Below are positions 46,282 to 55,262 of a stretch of DNA of 64,000 bases, in pieces. The stretch's first letter is position 1; each line of letters opens with the position of its first letter. A program made the translations under genes and the position numbers. The stretch is from the NCBI RefSeq assembly GCF_026625645.1, contig NZ_CP113056.1, positions 3,881,001 to 3,945,000 of the forward strand. The letters run 5' to 3'. The notes below the pieces were generated by a model that ran no database searches, was not told where the DNA came from, and saw nothing but the letters and a program-made list of their open reading frames with translations. The DNA comes from Ancylobacter sp. SL191. Lineage in GTDB: Bacteria; Pseudomonadota; Alphaproteobacteria; Rhizobiales; Xanthobacteraceae.

Positions 46282-46303
46282 GGCGTTCCGAAATCGGAAC
46301 GCC
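46282..46303. promoter_or_regulatory. 22-bp operator-like palindrome
   Basis: GGCGTTCCGA and TCGGAACGCC are exact 10-bp inverted repeats with only AA between them. No T run follows, and two bases are too few for a hairpin loop, so a protein-binding site is more likely than a terminator. It lies about 200 bp upstream of the DinB-like gene. Confidence 0.5.
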
Positions 46304-46503
46304 CTACCGGACACAGCCAGTACCGCCGACCCGGTGCTGCGTTCGGCGAGCCCGGCCCCGGCTGTTCGCAGCGGGGCCGGGATCAGCCCTCGCCCCCCGA
46401 AGAAACCATCCATCGTTTTCGCGCACGCGCGGCATTTCAATTTGGAATTGGCGTCCCCGCGCGCACCTGCGGCAGAGTTGGCCCACACGCTCGAGGGCCG
46501 CTC

Positions 46504-47064
46504 ATGCCGATATCCATCTCCGCCGCGCCGTCAGCCAGCGATGACACGATGGTGCAAAGATACCTCAATTTCGCGGATTACAACCGCTGGGCCAATGCCC
46601 GACTCTATGCCGCCGCCGCCCGACTGAGCCCGGATGAGTTTCGCGCCGACCGTGGCGCCTTTTTCGGCTCGGTATGCGGCACGCTCAACCATCTTCTGGC
46701 GACCGACCGCATCTGGCTACGCCGCATCACCGGCACGGGCGAGGCGCCGAACCGGCTGGATGCCCAGCTTTTCGACACCTTCAAGGATCTTGCCGGCGCC
46801 CGCGCGGTGGAGGATACCCGGATCACCGATCTCGCGGCGTCGCTGACGCCCGAGCTTCTGCTGGCGCCCATCACCTATGCCAATATGACCGGGGTGCAGT
46901 TCACCCAGCCGTTCTGGACCGTGCTGGACCACCTGTTCAATCACCAGACCCACCATCGCGGGCAGGTCCACACGCTGCTGACCATCCTGGGCGGCCCGGA
47001 AGCTGGCCCCTCGCTCGACCTCATCGCCCGGCAGCGGGAGATCGACATCGCCCGGCCGCTGTGA
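46504..47064 (+). CDS. DinB family protein (putative metal-dependent hydrolase/transferase)
   Basis: 186 residues of the four-helix-bundle DinB/YfiT superfamily. The three metal-ligand histidines fit the pattern: H in GTLNHLLATDRIWL and two in FNHQTHHRGQVHTLL. The RYLNFADYNRWANARLYAA start of helix 1 is typical. Members are thiol-dependent enzymes or of unknown role; nothing nearby indicates which. ATG codons at 46504 and 46549 (MVQRYLNF) are both possible, the second starting closer to the fold. Confidence 0.88.
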   Translation: MPISISAAPSASDDTMVQRYLNFADYNRWANARLYAAAARLSPDEFRADRGAFFGSVCGTLNHLLATDRIWLRRITGTGEAPNRLDAQLFDTFKDLAGARAVEDTRITDLAASLTPELLLAPITYANMTGVQFTQPFWTVLDHLFNHQTHHRGQVHTLLTILGGPEAGPSLDLIARQREIDIARPL

Positions 47065-47163
47065 CGGCCGAGCGGCAGCATAACACCGTCGAATAATGGG
47101 GCTGGCGGCACTTCCGCCGCCCTCCCCCTTGCCGCACCGTGCTCCGCGCGGCACAAGACGCGC

Positions 47164-49026
47164 ATGATCACCTTCGACGACATTTCGCTGCGCGTGGCCG
47201 GCCGGCTGCTCATCGATCACGCCTCCGTCTTCATCCCCGAGGGCGCGCGGGTCGGCCTTGTCGGGCGCAACGGCACCGGCAAGACGACACTGTTTCGCGC
47301 CATTACCGGCCATTTGTCGCTGGAGACCGGCGACATCCGCCTGCCGGGCGCCGCCCGCATCGGCCAGGTCGCGCAGGAGGCACCTGCCGGGCCCGAGCGG
47401 CTGATCGATGTCGTGCTCGCCGCCGACACCGAGCGCGCGCGGCTGCTGAAGGAACGCGAGAGCGCGAGCGATCCCGGCCGCATCGCCGATATCGAATTGC
47501 GCCTCGTCGATATCGACGCCCATGCCGCCCCGGCGCGCGCCGCGCGCATCCTCGCCGGCCTCGGCTTTGATGAGGCGGCGCAACAGCGGGCCTGCGCGGA
47601 ATTTTCCGGCGGTTGGCGGATGCGCGTGGCGCTCGCCGCCGTGCTGTTCGCCGAGCCCGACCTGCTGCTGCTCGACGAACCCACCAATTATCTCGACCTT
47701 GAAGGCACGCTCTGGCTGCAGGACTACCTCGCGCACTACCCGCGCACCGTTCTGATCGTCAGCCATGATCGCGAGCTGCTGAATCAGTCGGTCTCCTTCA
47801 TCCTGCATCTCGACCAGCGCAAACTCACCCTGTGGCGCGGCGGCTATGACAGCTTCGAGCGCCAGCGGGCGGACAAGCTGGCCGTGGACCAGAAGGCGCG
47901 GATGAAGCAGGAGGCCAAGCGCAAGCATATGGAGGCCTTCGTCCAGCGCTTCCGCGCCAAGGCAACCAAGGCGCGGCAGGCGCAGTCACGACTGAAGGCG
48001 CTGGCGCGCATGGCGCCGATCGCCGAAGCGGTGGGCGAGGCGGCCGCCGCCATCTCCATCCGCCACCCCGAGCGCCAGCTCTCCCCGCCCATTCTAACGC
48101 TCGACGGGGTGTCGGCGGGCTATGAGCCGGGCAAGCCGATCCTCAAGAACCTGACGCTGCGCATCGACCATGACGACCGCATCGCCCTCCTCGGTCCGAA
48201 CGGCAATGGCAAGTCCACCTTCGCCAAGCTGATCTCGGATCGGCTGGCCCCGCTCGGTGGTCGCATGGTGAAGGCCGGTGGGCTAGAGATCGCCTATCTC
48301 GCCCAGCACCAGCTCGACGAACTCATCGCCGAGGACACGGTCTATGACCATGTGCGGCGCCTGATGCCGGACGCACCGGAGGCGAAGGTCCGGGCGCGCG
48401 CGGCCGAGATGGGATTTTCCGGCGAACCGGCCAACACGAAGATCGCCGCGCTGTCGGGCGGGGAGAAGGCGCGCCTGCTGCTCGGACTGGCGGCTTTTCG
48501 CGGGCCGCATCTGCTTATTCTCGACGAGCCGACCAACCATCTCGACATCACCGCACGCCAGGCGCTGGTGGAGGCATTGAACGAGTTTCCCGGCGCCGTG
48601 ATCCTCATCAGCCATGACCGCTCGCTGCTCGATGCCGCTGCCGAGCGGCTTTGGCTGGTCGCAGACGGCACGGTGCGGCCCTATGAGGGCGATCTCGACG
48701 AGTATCAGCAGCTCGTCCTGCGTCGGTCGCCTCCCAAGGAGACGGCCCGGAAAGACGACGAGGCGAGGCCCGCCGCGCCGAAGCGCCCTGCCCTTGGCCC
48801 TCTGCGCAAGCAGATCAAGGAGGCGGAGACGGCCATGGCGAAGCTGGAGACAGAGCTGGCGGCGCTCGACGCCAAGCTCGGCGCGCCCGGCCTCTATGAG
48901 AAAGATCCGCGCGAAGCCGCCCGCCTCGCCACTAGCCGTGGCGCCTGCGGCGAGAAGCTGGCGGAGGCGGAAGAGCGCTGGATCACGCTATCCGCGCAGC
49001 TCGAAGAGCTGGAAGCGCAGTCTTAG
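47164..49026 (+). CDS. ABC-F family ATPase (YheS/Uup-like)
   Basis: 620-residue soluble protein with two ABC ATPase domains and no membrane segments. Walker A motifs are GRNGTGKTT (34-42) and GPNGNGKST (from 344); signature motifs FSGGWRMR and LSGGEKAR; Walker B LLLLDEPTNYLD and LLILDEPTNHLD. The linker between domains is a charged helical pair and the C-terminus (PLRKQIKEAETAMAKLE onwards) is a coiled coil, as in YheS/Uup. ABC-F proteins act on the ribosome, aiding translation or giving antibiotic protection; a housekeeping role is more likely here. Confidence 0.93.
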   Translation: MITFDDISLRVAGRLLIDHASVFIPEGARVGLVGRNGTGKTTLFRAITGHLSLETGDIRLPGAARIGQVAQEAPAGPERLIDVVLAADTERARLLKERESASDPGRIADIELRLVDIDAHAAPARAARILAGLGFDEAAQQRACAEFSGGWRMRVALAAVLFAEPDLLLLDEPTNYLDLEGTLWLQDYLAHYPRTVLIVSHDRELLNQSVSFILHLDQRKLTLWRGGYDSFERQRADKLAVDQKARMKQEAKRKHMEAFVQRFRAKATKARQAQSRLKALARMAPIAEAVGEAAAAISIRHPERQLSPPILTLDGVSAGYEPGKPILKNLTLRIDHDDRIALLGPNGNGKSTFAKLISDRLAPLGGRMVKAGGLEIAYLAQHQLDELIAEDTVYDHVRRLMPDAPEAKVRARAAEMGFSGEPANTKIAALSGGEKARLLLGLAAFRGPHLLILDEPTNHLDITARQALVEALNEFPGAVILISHDRSLLDAAAERLWLVADGTVRPYEGDLDEYQQLVLRRSPPKETARKDDEARPAAPKRPALGPLRKQIKEAETAMAKLETELAALDAKLGAPGLYEKDPREAARLATSRGACGEKLAEAEERWITLSAQLEELEAQS

Positions 49027-49175
49027 ACGAGAGCCCCGCTATCAGACCGCAAGCCGGTCCGCGCGGAAGCGTGCGCCGGGGCGGATAGGCACGCGCCTCG
49101 CCCGACATGCTTCGAGACTACGCGAACCGGCGGGAGCGCCCGAGGACTCGCCACGTCAGGTCATCACGCACAACA

Positions 49176-49209
49176 CAAAAAGAAACCCCGGCCGCAAGGC
49201 CGGGGTTTC
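49176..49209 (-). terminator. Terminator of the porin gene
   Basis: Perfect 12-bp stem GAAACCCCGGCC / GGCCGGGGTTTC (49182-49193 with 49198-49209) with a 4-base loop; on the minus strand it is followed by TTTTTGTG. It lies between the convergent ABC-F and porin genes. Confidence 0.93.
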
Positions 49210-49232
49210 CATCACGTCAGAGACTGACGAGA

Positions 49233-50477
49233 TCAGAACGAACGACGGACCGACAGGATGACCTGGTTGAAGTCCGAGGAGTTCACGAAGTTGCCGAGAT
49301 CGTCTTCGATCGGGGCGTCGTAGTTGGCTTCGCCGTAGGTGTACTGAGCAACGAAGAGGAGGCCCTTGACCGGGGTCCAGTTCAGGCTGGCGCCCACGTT
49401 GAAGAGGCTCATGCTGGAGACCGAACCGTCCCAAGCAGCCGACGGGACGTCGAGCTCGCCGTAGTTACCGAACAGCACGCCGTAGACCGACGGGGTGAAG
49501 TAGTGGGTCAGCTCGCCGGCAACAGTCCAGGCCGTGGCGGCTTCGTAGTCGCCGGTGGCCGGGTTGTAGTAGGAGTCGGCGAATTCGAAGGTGCTCAGCT
49601 GAGCGTAGCTGCCGGTGATGCCGGTGTACTCGATCGCGCCATCGCCGTAGGTGGCTTCGATGTACAGGGTGTCACCCTCGCCGAGAGCGTTCAGGTTGAA
49701 CTTGACGCCGCCGAGGACGCCCCAACCGATGTCGTCACCGCTGGTGCCAATGCCGAGAACGTCGTAGTTCTCGTCGTTGATCTGACGGACGACGCCGGAG
49801 ACCTGGAAGCCGCCCCACTCGCCTTCGTAGTTGATGTTACCGACGAGGGCCGGGAGATCCTGACCAACGTTCGAGTAACCGACGTCGAGGTCATACACGC
49901 CGTTGGAACGGGTGCTGTCGTCTTCGATCGAGATCGTGGCCGTGAAGCCATTGCCGAAGTCAGCGGTGTAAGCGGCGACGGTGGCGTTCTCGTCCGAGGT
50001 CAGCTCGACCGAGTCGATACCCCAAACGTTGTTGTCGGCGTAGTAGTCGTAGAACGACTGAACCTTACCGAAGGTGAAGCCGGCGAACTGGATGTACGCC
50101 TTGTCGAGGCTCGGCGAGGTCGACTCACCGTAGGTCAGGCGATACTCGAGGTAGGAACGGAGCGTGCCGTACTCGGTCTGGGTGCGGGCGTCCAGACGGA
50201 TCGCGCCACGGGCCAGGAAGTAGGTGTCGTCCTGCTCGTCGGACACAGCGTTCGACTGATCGAGGTAGTTATAGTCGGTCTGCACGAAGCCACCGACCTT
50301 GAGGCAGGTGTCCGAGCCGGGGATGTAGTAGAAGCCCGCGCCGTAGGTGGAGCAGATCTTCACATATTCAGCAGCCTTCGCCTTCACAGGCAGATCGGCC
50401 GCCGCAGCAGTCCCGACCATCGCGAGCCCGGCGACCGAACCGAGCAGTACATTCTTCATGACCGTCTTCAATTTCAT
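49233..50477 (-). CDS. Outer-membrane porin (rhizobial Omp2/porin_2 family)
   Basis: 414-residue trimeric beta-barrel porin for small solutes. Signal peptide MKNVLLGSVAGLAMVGTAAA ends before ADLP. The mature start contains VKICSTYGAGFYYIPGSDTC with cysteines C42 and C58, followed by LKVGGFVQTDY, the hallmark of Hyphomicrobiales porins. The rest is alternating amphipathic strands, ending VILSVRRSF with the terminal phenylalanine needed for BAM recognition. GGGGGAGA directly precedes the ATG at 50477. Codon use is strongly biased, as expected for an abundant protein. It is monocistronic with its own terminator. Confidence 0.96.
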   Translation of the reverse strand: MKLKTVMKNVLLGSVAGLAMVGTAAAADLPVKAKAAEYVKICSTYGAGFYYIPGSDTCLKVGGFVQTDYNYLDQSNAVSDEQDDTYFLARGAIRLDARTQTEYGTLRSYLEYRLTYGESTSPSLDKAYIQFAGFTFGKVQSFYDYYADNNVWGIDSVELTSDENATVAAYTADFGNGFTATISIEDDSTRSNGVYDLDVGYSNVGQDLPALVGNINYEGEWGGFQVSGVVRQINDENYDVLGIGTSGDDIGWGVLGGVKFNLNALGEGDTLYIEATYGDGAIEYTGITGSYAQLSTFEFADSYYNPATGDYEAATAWTVAGELTHYFTPSVYGVLFGNYGELDVPSAAWDGSVSSMSLFNVGASLNWTPVKGLLFVAQYTYGEANYDAPIEDDLGNFVNSSDFNQVILSVRRSF

Positions 50478-50780
50478 TCTCCCCCAAATTGGACCAATGT
50501 TGGGTTTTCGATTGTCAGGATCCGCCGCAACCCGCGACATCCGTGGACGATATTGTTTGAAAGCCCTGGGAGGTGCAAAGCCAAAGTGGCTCCAAACAGG
50601 GCCTCGGGGCCATTCGGCAACCGAGTGTTGCTATCTGGACACAATTTTCACGGCCCCGACGGCCGCTTTTGCGCTTTCGGCGGCAAAGTAGAAAGCTATG
50701 GTAAATCAAGGCTTAACGGGAATCGAGGGCAGCGACGGTCGCACAGAATGTGGCGATTGGCGCCTCGAAGCGGCCCGGTT
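50478..50780. other. Porin upstream region
   Basis: 303 bp between the porin start and the holC stop, both minus strand. It should hold the porin promoter and leader. A hairpin GCCGCC/GGCGGC-like dyad near 50660-50685 may end the pepA-holC transcript. No promoter box could be placed with confidence. Confidence 0.5.
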
Positions 50781-51227
50781 TCAGCGCTGGACCCAGCGCC
50801 CCTCGGCCGTCTGCTGCCAATAGGCGACGGCGTGTCCGGCCGCCTTTGCGGCGCGCCATTGCGCCCGCGCATGGTCGATTTCGTCGGGATCGGCGCCATC
50901 GAAGAGGTGAATCACCCGCGTATAGGCGCCGATATCGCCGGCCGTGGCGCGTTCGATGAAGAATCGCACGGCCGCACCGTTGGGATTCGCCTCTTCCGTG
51001 GTGAGGAGAATCGGCTGGCGGGCCGACTCGGGCTGCCGGTCGGTGCCGTGCGGCAGGAAGGACGCGTCGTCATAGGTCCAGAGAATCTGGTCGAGCGCGT
51101 CGATCCGCTCGGGGGAGGACGCCTGCACGATGCAGCGCCAGCCGCGCTCGAGGCACTTCTCCAGCAATTGCGGCAGGGCGCCCTCAAGCGGGCGCCCCTG
51201 CAAGTGATAGAAGAAGACCTCGGCCAT
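50781..51227 (-). CDS. holC: DNA polymerase III chi subunit
   Basis: 148-residue clamp-loader accessory protein linking the replicase to SSB. It begins MAEVFFYHLQGRPLEGALPQ and shows the family segments KCLERGWRCIVQASSPERID, LWTYDDASFLPHG and VIHLFDGADPDEIDHAR. The open frame reaches back to 51422 inside pepA; the ATG at 51227 is right. It begins 17 bp after the pepA stop, the usual pepA-holC pairing in Proteobacteria. Confidence 0.95.
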   Translation of the reverse strand: MAEVFFYHLQGRPLEGALPQLLEKCLERGWRCIVQASSPERIDALDQILWTYDDASFLPHGTDRQPESARQPILLTTEEANPNGAAVRFFIERATAGDIGAYTRVIHLFDGADPDEIDHARAQWRAAKAAGHAVAYWQQTAEGRWVQR

Positions 51228-51243
51228 GCGCGCGGCGTCCGGC

Positions 51244-52752
51244 TCAGGCTTCGTAATGGTCGGCGACGAACTGGTCGAGCAGCCGCACACCCCAGCCGCC
51301 GCCCCAGCTCCGGTTGAACTCGCTGGTCGGGGAGTTGATGGCGGTGCCGGCGATGTCGAGATGCACCCACGGCACATCGCCGACGAAGCGCTTGAGGAAC
51401 TGTGCCGCGGTGATGGAGCCACCGAAGCGCCCGCCGGTGTTCTTCATGTCGGCGAATTTCGAATCCACCAGCTTGTCGTACTCGGCCGAAAGCGGCATGC
51501 GCCACACCTTCTCGCCGGTCGCCTGCCCGGCGCTGGCCAGCCGCTCGGCCAGCGTATCGTCATTGGCAAACAGGCCGGCATGCTCGGTGCCCAGCGCCAC
51601 CATGATGGCGCCGGTGAGCGTGGCGAGGTCGATCATGAACTGCGGCTTGAAGCGCTCCTTGGCGTACCAGAGCACATCGCCCAGCACGAGCCGGCCTTCC
51701 GCATCGGTGTTGATGATCTCGATGGTCTGGCCGGACATGGAGGTGACGATGTCACCCGGGCGCTGGGCGTTGCCGTCCGGCATGTTCTCCACGAGGCCGA
51801 TCAGGCCCACTGCGTTGACCTTCGCCTTGCGGCTGGCCAGCGCGTGCATGAGGCCGACCACCGTGGCCGCGCCGCCCATGTCGCCCTTCATATCTTCCAT
51901 GCCGGCGGCCTGCTTGATGGAGATGCCGCCCGTGTCGAACACCACGCCCTTGCCGACGAAGGCGAGCGGGGCCGAATCGTTCTTGGCGCCATTCCAGCGC
52001 ATCACCACGACACGGCTCTCCTGCGAGGAGCCCTGGCCGACGCCGAGAAGCGCGCCCATGCCGAGCTTCTTCAGATCCTTCTCGCCGAGCACCTCGACGT
52101 CCACGCCGACCTTGGCGAGGTCGCCCGCGCGCTTGGCGAATTCGGTGGGGGTGAGGACGTTGGCCGGCTCGTTGACCAGGTCGCGGGCGATGATGACGCC
52201 CTCGCCCACGCCCTCGCGCTTCTTGAAGGCGCGCTTCGCCGCCGCATCGCACTCTATATAAAGAGTGACGCGCGGCTTCGCGGCGGCGTCATCGGACTTC
52301 TTCTTCGTCTTGTAGTGATCGAAGGAATAGGCGCGCAGCTTCATGCCGAGCGCGAACTCAGCCACCGCCTCGGGCGAGACTGGCCCGCCGGACAGCGCGA
52401 ACACGATGCCGACCTCCTTGGCCGAGGCCGACAGGCGCCCCAGCGTGGCGCCGCCGAGCTTCAGCCAGTCGAGCGGCTTCAGCTCTTCCGGCTTGCCGAC
52501 GCCGACGACGATCAGCCGGGTGGCCTCACTGCCGGCGGGGGCGAGAAGGTCGAGCGCCTTGCCGGACTTGGCGGTGAACCGCTCCGCCTGCGCGGCCCGC
52601 GTCACCGTGTCGGCGGCGGCGCCGAGTAGCGCGGAGACCTCCGGTGCGAGTACCAGCCCACCCGCTTCGCCGCCCTCCGCCGCAAGCACGACCACCACGC
52701 CCTCGAGCGCGGCCGGGATCTTGGCAAAACTGAATTTCACGGTATCGGACAT
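51244..52752 (-). CDS. pepA: Leucyl aminopeptidase (M17)
   Basis: Cytosolic hexameric zinc/manganese aminopeptidase. The 502-residue protein has the M17 signature [12 protein letters not shown] and metal/catalytic blocks [28 protein letters not shown] and [15 protein letters not shown]. In some bacteria PepA also binds DNA; nothing here tests that. The ATG at 52752 has AAGG 8 bases upstream; a GTG three codons earlier (52761) is possible. It is divergent from lptF, with 226 bp for both promoters. Confidence 0.97.
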   Translation of the reverse strand: MSDTVKFSFAKIPAALEGVVVVLAAEGGEAGGLVLAPEVSALLGAAADTVTRAAQAERFTAKSGKALDLLAPAGSEATRLIVVGVGKPEELKPLDWLKLGGATLGRLSASAKEVGIVFALSGGPVSPEAVAEFALGMKLRAYSFDHYKTKKKSDDAAAKPRVTLYIECDAAAKRAFKKREGVGEGVIIARDLVNEPANVLTPTEFAKRAGDLAKVGVDVEVLGEKDLKKLGMGALLGVGQGSSQESRVVVMRWNGAKNDSAPLAFVGKGVVFDTGGISIKQAAGMEDMKGDMGGAATVVGLMHALASRKAKVNAVGLIGLVENMPDGNAQRPGDIVTSMSGQTIEIINTDAEGRLVLGDVLWYAKERFKPQFMIDLATLTGAIMVALGTEHAGLFANDDTLAERLASAGQATGEKVWRMPLSAEYDKLVDSKFADMKNTGGRFGGSITAAQFLKRFVGDVPWVHLDIAGTAINSPTSEFNRSWGGGWGVRLLDQFVADHYEA

Positions 52753-52978
52753 CGGGGGCACCTTGGCTTGGATCGCACGCAGGCCTTCTGTTTAGCCGAA
52801 TGTGCGTCCGCCGACGAGGCCCGCGCGACCGCATGGTGAACCGCCCCACCGGGCCGCTGCGTCACCCCGCTCACAAAGCCGCCCCATTTGCACGGCGCCG
52901 CGCGGGCGCTTATTGATGAGCCGCTGACGGTCGCCGGGGCGGCGGACGTTACGACGTTGCAACGGGAATCGCCGCTCG

Positions 52979-54136
52979 ATGACTCGACTTGACCGTTACG
53001 TGTTCCGCGCGGCCGCCACGGCCTTCATCGGAACGCTGGTCGTCCTAGCCGGCATGATCTGGGTGACGCAGGCGCTGCGCGAACTCGACATCATGACCAC
53101 GCAGGGCCAGACCATCCTGGCGTTCGTGTTCATCACCAGCCTGGCCTTGCCCGCGCTCATTCTCGGCCTCGCGCCGGCCGCGCTGTTCATCGGCGTCTCG
53201 CACACGCTCTTCCGCATGAACACCGATTCGGAAATCGTGGTGGCGAGCTCCGCCGGCATCTCGACGGCGCGCTTCCTGCGCCCTCTGATTGTCCTTGCCC
53301 TTATCGTCGCCGCGCTGTGCACCGCGCTGTCCATGGAGCTGGTGCCGGCCGCGCTACGGCAGTTCCGTTACGAGATCAGCCGCGTGCGGGCCGACGTGGT
53401 CGCCTTCATCGCCCAGCCCGGCCGTTTCACGCCACTGGCGGACGGCATGGTGTTCAATGTGCGCGAGCGCAATTCGAGCGGCGTGCTCGGCGGCATCTTC
53501 ATCAACGATGCGCGCAACCCGAACGAGGTCAGCACCTATCTGGCCGATCGCGGCCAGGTGGTGGACAGCCCCGAGGGCACCTTCCTGATTCTCGAGGACG
53601 GCGCGATCCACCGCCGCACCACCGGCAAGCCGGACAGCAATGTGGTGGAATTCCAGCGCTACGCCTTCGACCTGTCGCCCTTCACCAGCGGGGCCGACAA
53701 CACGATGTACCGTGCGCCGGAGCGCTCCTTCCGCGAATTGCTGAGCCCGGACCCGAACGACCCCGCCTATCAGCGCGATCCCGGCCGCTTCACCGAGGAA
53801 ATCCACCGCCGCCTGTCGCTGCCGCTCTATGTGCTCGCCTTCTTCGGCATCGCGTGCGCCGCGCTCGCCGAGCCGCGGACGACACGCGAGGGGCGCGGGC
53901 TGGCGCTGGCGGGAACGGCGCCCTTCGTGATCGTGCTGCAGGTGACGAGCTTCGGGCTCATCAATCAGGTGCGCAACAACCCGGACCTCGTGCCCTTCGT
54001 GTATCTCGTGCCCGTGGTCTTCATCATCGGCTCCATCCTGTCGCTGAGCGGGCGCTTCAAGCCGCGCATGCCGCGCGCCGTGAGCCTGTATTTCGACCGC
54101 ATGGCGCAGCGCGTCGTGCGCGCGACCGTGAACTGA
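52979..54136 (+). CDS. lptF: LPS export permease LptF
   Basis: Inner-membrane half of the LptB2FG transporter that pulls LPS out of the inner membrane. The 385-residue YjgP/YjgQ protein has three N-terminal membrane segments (ATAFIGTLVVLAGMIWVTQA first), a periplasmic beta-jellyroll (about 130-260) and three C-terminal segments with EIHRRLSLPLYVLAFFGIAC. Length is normal. It heads the run lptF-lptG-lptD and is divergent from pepA, an order shared by many Proteobacteria. Confidence 0.96.
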   Translation: MTRLDRYVFRAAATAFIGTLVVLAGMIWVTQALRELDIMTTQGQTILAFVFITSLALPALILGLAPAALFIGVSHTLFRMNTDSEIVVASSAGISTARFLRPLIVLALIVAALCTALSMELVPAALRQFRYEISRVRADVVAFIAQPGRFTPLADGMVFNVRERNSSGVLGGIFINDARNPNEVSTYLADRGQVVDSPEGTFLILEDGAIHRRTTGKPDSNVVEFQRYAFDLSPFTSGADNTMYRAPERSFRELLSPDPNDPAYQRDPGRFTEEIHRRLSLPLYVLAFFGIACAALAEPRTTREGRGLALAGTAPFVIVLQVTSFGLINQVRNNPDLVPFVYLVPVVFIIGSILSLSGRFKPRMPRAVSLYFDRMAQRVVRATVN

Positions 54137-54176
54137 GCGCGCCGATGATGATCGCGAATGAATGGGAAGGCGCCCC

Positions 54177-55262
54177 GTGATCGGCCGCACCCTCGGATTC
54201 TATTTCGGCCGCCGGTTCATGAGCTCCGTGCTCGGAATCTTCGTGAGCTGCGTCGTCCTCATCATGATGGTCGACTTCCTGGAGATGTCGCGCCGGGTGG
54301 GCGAGCGCGATGTGGATTCGCTCACCCTGCTGGTGCTCATCCTCTACCGGGCGCCCTTCTTCACCGAGCAGCTGTTGCCCTTCGCGGTGCTGTTCGGCGC
54401 CATCGGCACCTTCCTCACGCTATCCCGGCGGCTGGAGCTGGTGGTGGCGCGCGCGGCCGGCATCTCGGCCTGGCAGTTCCTCTTCCCGGCCTGCCTGCTG
54501 GCGGTGCTGCTGGGGGTGTTTTCCACAACCGTCTACAATCCAATGTCCGCCGAATTCAAAGAACGGGCGAACAAGATCGAGGCGGAGATTTTCAACCGTC
54601 AGACCGGCCTGTTCGCCTCGACCGGCGGCGGGTTCTGGATTCGCCAGCAGAGCGTCGACGGGCAGGCCATTATCCAGGCCGGCGCCAAGGTCGATGGCGG
54701 GCGGCAGCTCTCCGGCGTTAACGTTTTCTTGTTTGGTCCGGATGGCAAGCTGCAGGAGCGCATCGAAGCGCGCAACGCCACCCTCGAAGACGGAGCCTGG
54801 CGACTGAGCGAAGCCCGGGTCTTAACCCCCGGTCTAGGTTTACAGTCGTACGATACGTACATGGTCGCCACGAATCTCACGCCGAATCAGATCGAGGAAA
54901 CGCTGCAGAGCGATACCGTCCCGTTCTGGAACCTGCCCGGCGCGATCGAGGCCGCACGCCGTGTCGGTTTCGGTGTGGAACGCTATCGGCTGCAGTATCA
55001 GGCGCTGCTCGCGCGGCCCATGCTGCTGCTGGCGATGGTGCTGATCGCGGCCTCCGTGAGCCTGCGCGTGTTCCGGTTCGGCGGGATCGGCCAGACGATT
55101 CTCGGTGGCGTGGCCGCCGGCTTTCTGCTTTATGTGTTCACCAAGCTCGCCGAGGATCTCGGGGAGGCTGGGATCGTGCATCCCATTATTGCAGCGTGGT
55201 TTCCAGCGGTCGTTGGGGCATTGATGGGCGTACTCATCCTGCTTCACCGGGAGGACGGATGA
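54177..55262 (+). CDS. lptG: LPS export permease LptG, probable GTG start
   Basis: Partner of LptF. The 361-residue protein has the same plan: YFGRRFMSSVLGIFVSCVVL as first membrane segment, a periplasmic jellyroll (NVFLFGPDGKLQERIEARNA) and C-terminal segments (LLLAMVLIAASVSLRVFRFG). The GTG at 54177 has GGAAGG 6 bases upstream, which includes the alternative ATG at 54162; the ATG itself lacks a ribosome site, so GTG is preferred. The stop codon overlaps the lptD start in ATGA (55259-55262), showing translational coupling. Confidence 0.95.
   Translation: MIGRTLGFYFGRRFMSSVLGIFVSCVVLIMMVDFLEMSRRVGERDVDSLTLLVLILYRAPFFTEQLLPFAVLFGAIGTFLTLSRRLELVVARAAGISAWQFLFPACLLAVLLGVFSTTVYNPMSAEFKERANKIEAEIFNRQTGLFASTGGGFWIRQQSVDGQAIIQAGAKVDGGRQLSGVNVFLFGPDGKLQERIEARNATLEDGAWRLSEARVLTPGLGLQSYDTYMVATNLTPNQIEETLQSDTVPFWNLPGAIEAARRVGFGVERYRLQYQALLARPMLLLAMVLIAASVSLRVFRFGGIGQTILGGVAAGFLLYVFTKLAEDLGEAGIVHPIIAAWFPAVVGALMGVLILLHREDG

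Larger units (their letters stand above)
46104..46503. other. Intergenic region before the DinB-like gene
   Basis: 400 bp. It contains the terminator of the small gene (46164-46204) and a near-perfect palindrome at 46282-46303. The remainder shows nothing I can interpret. Confidence 0.6.
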
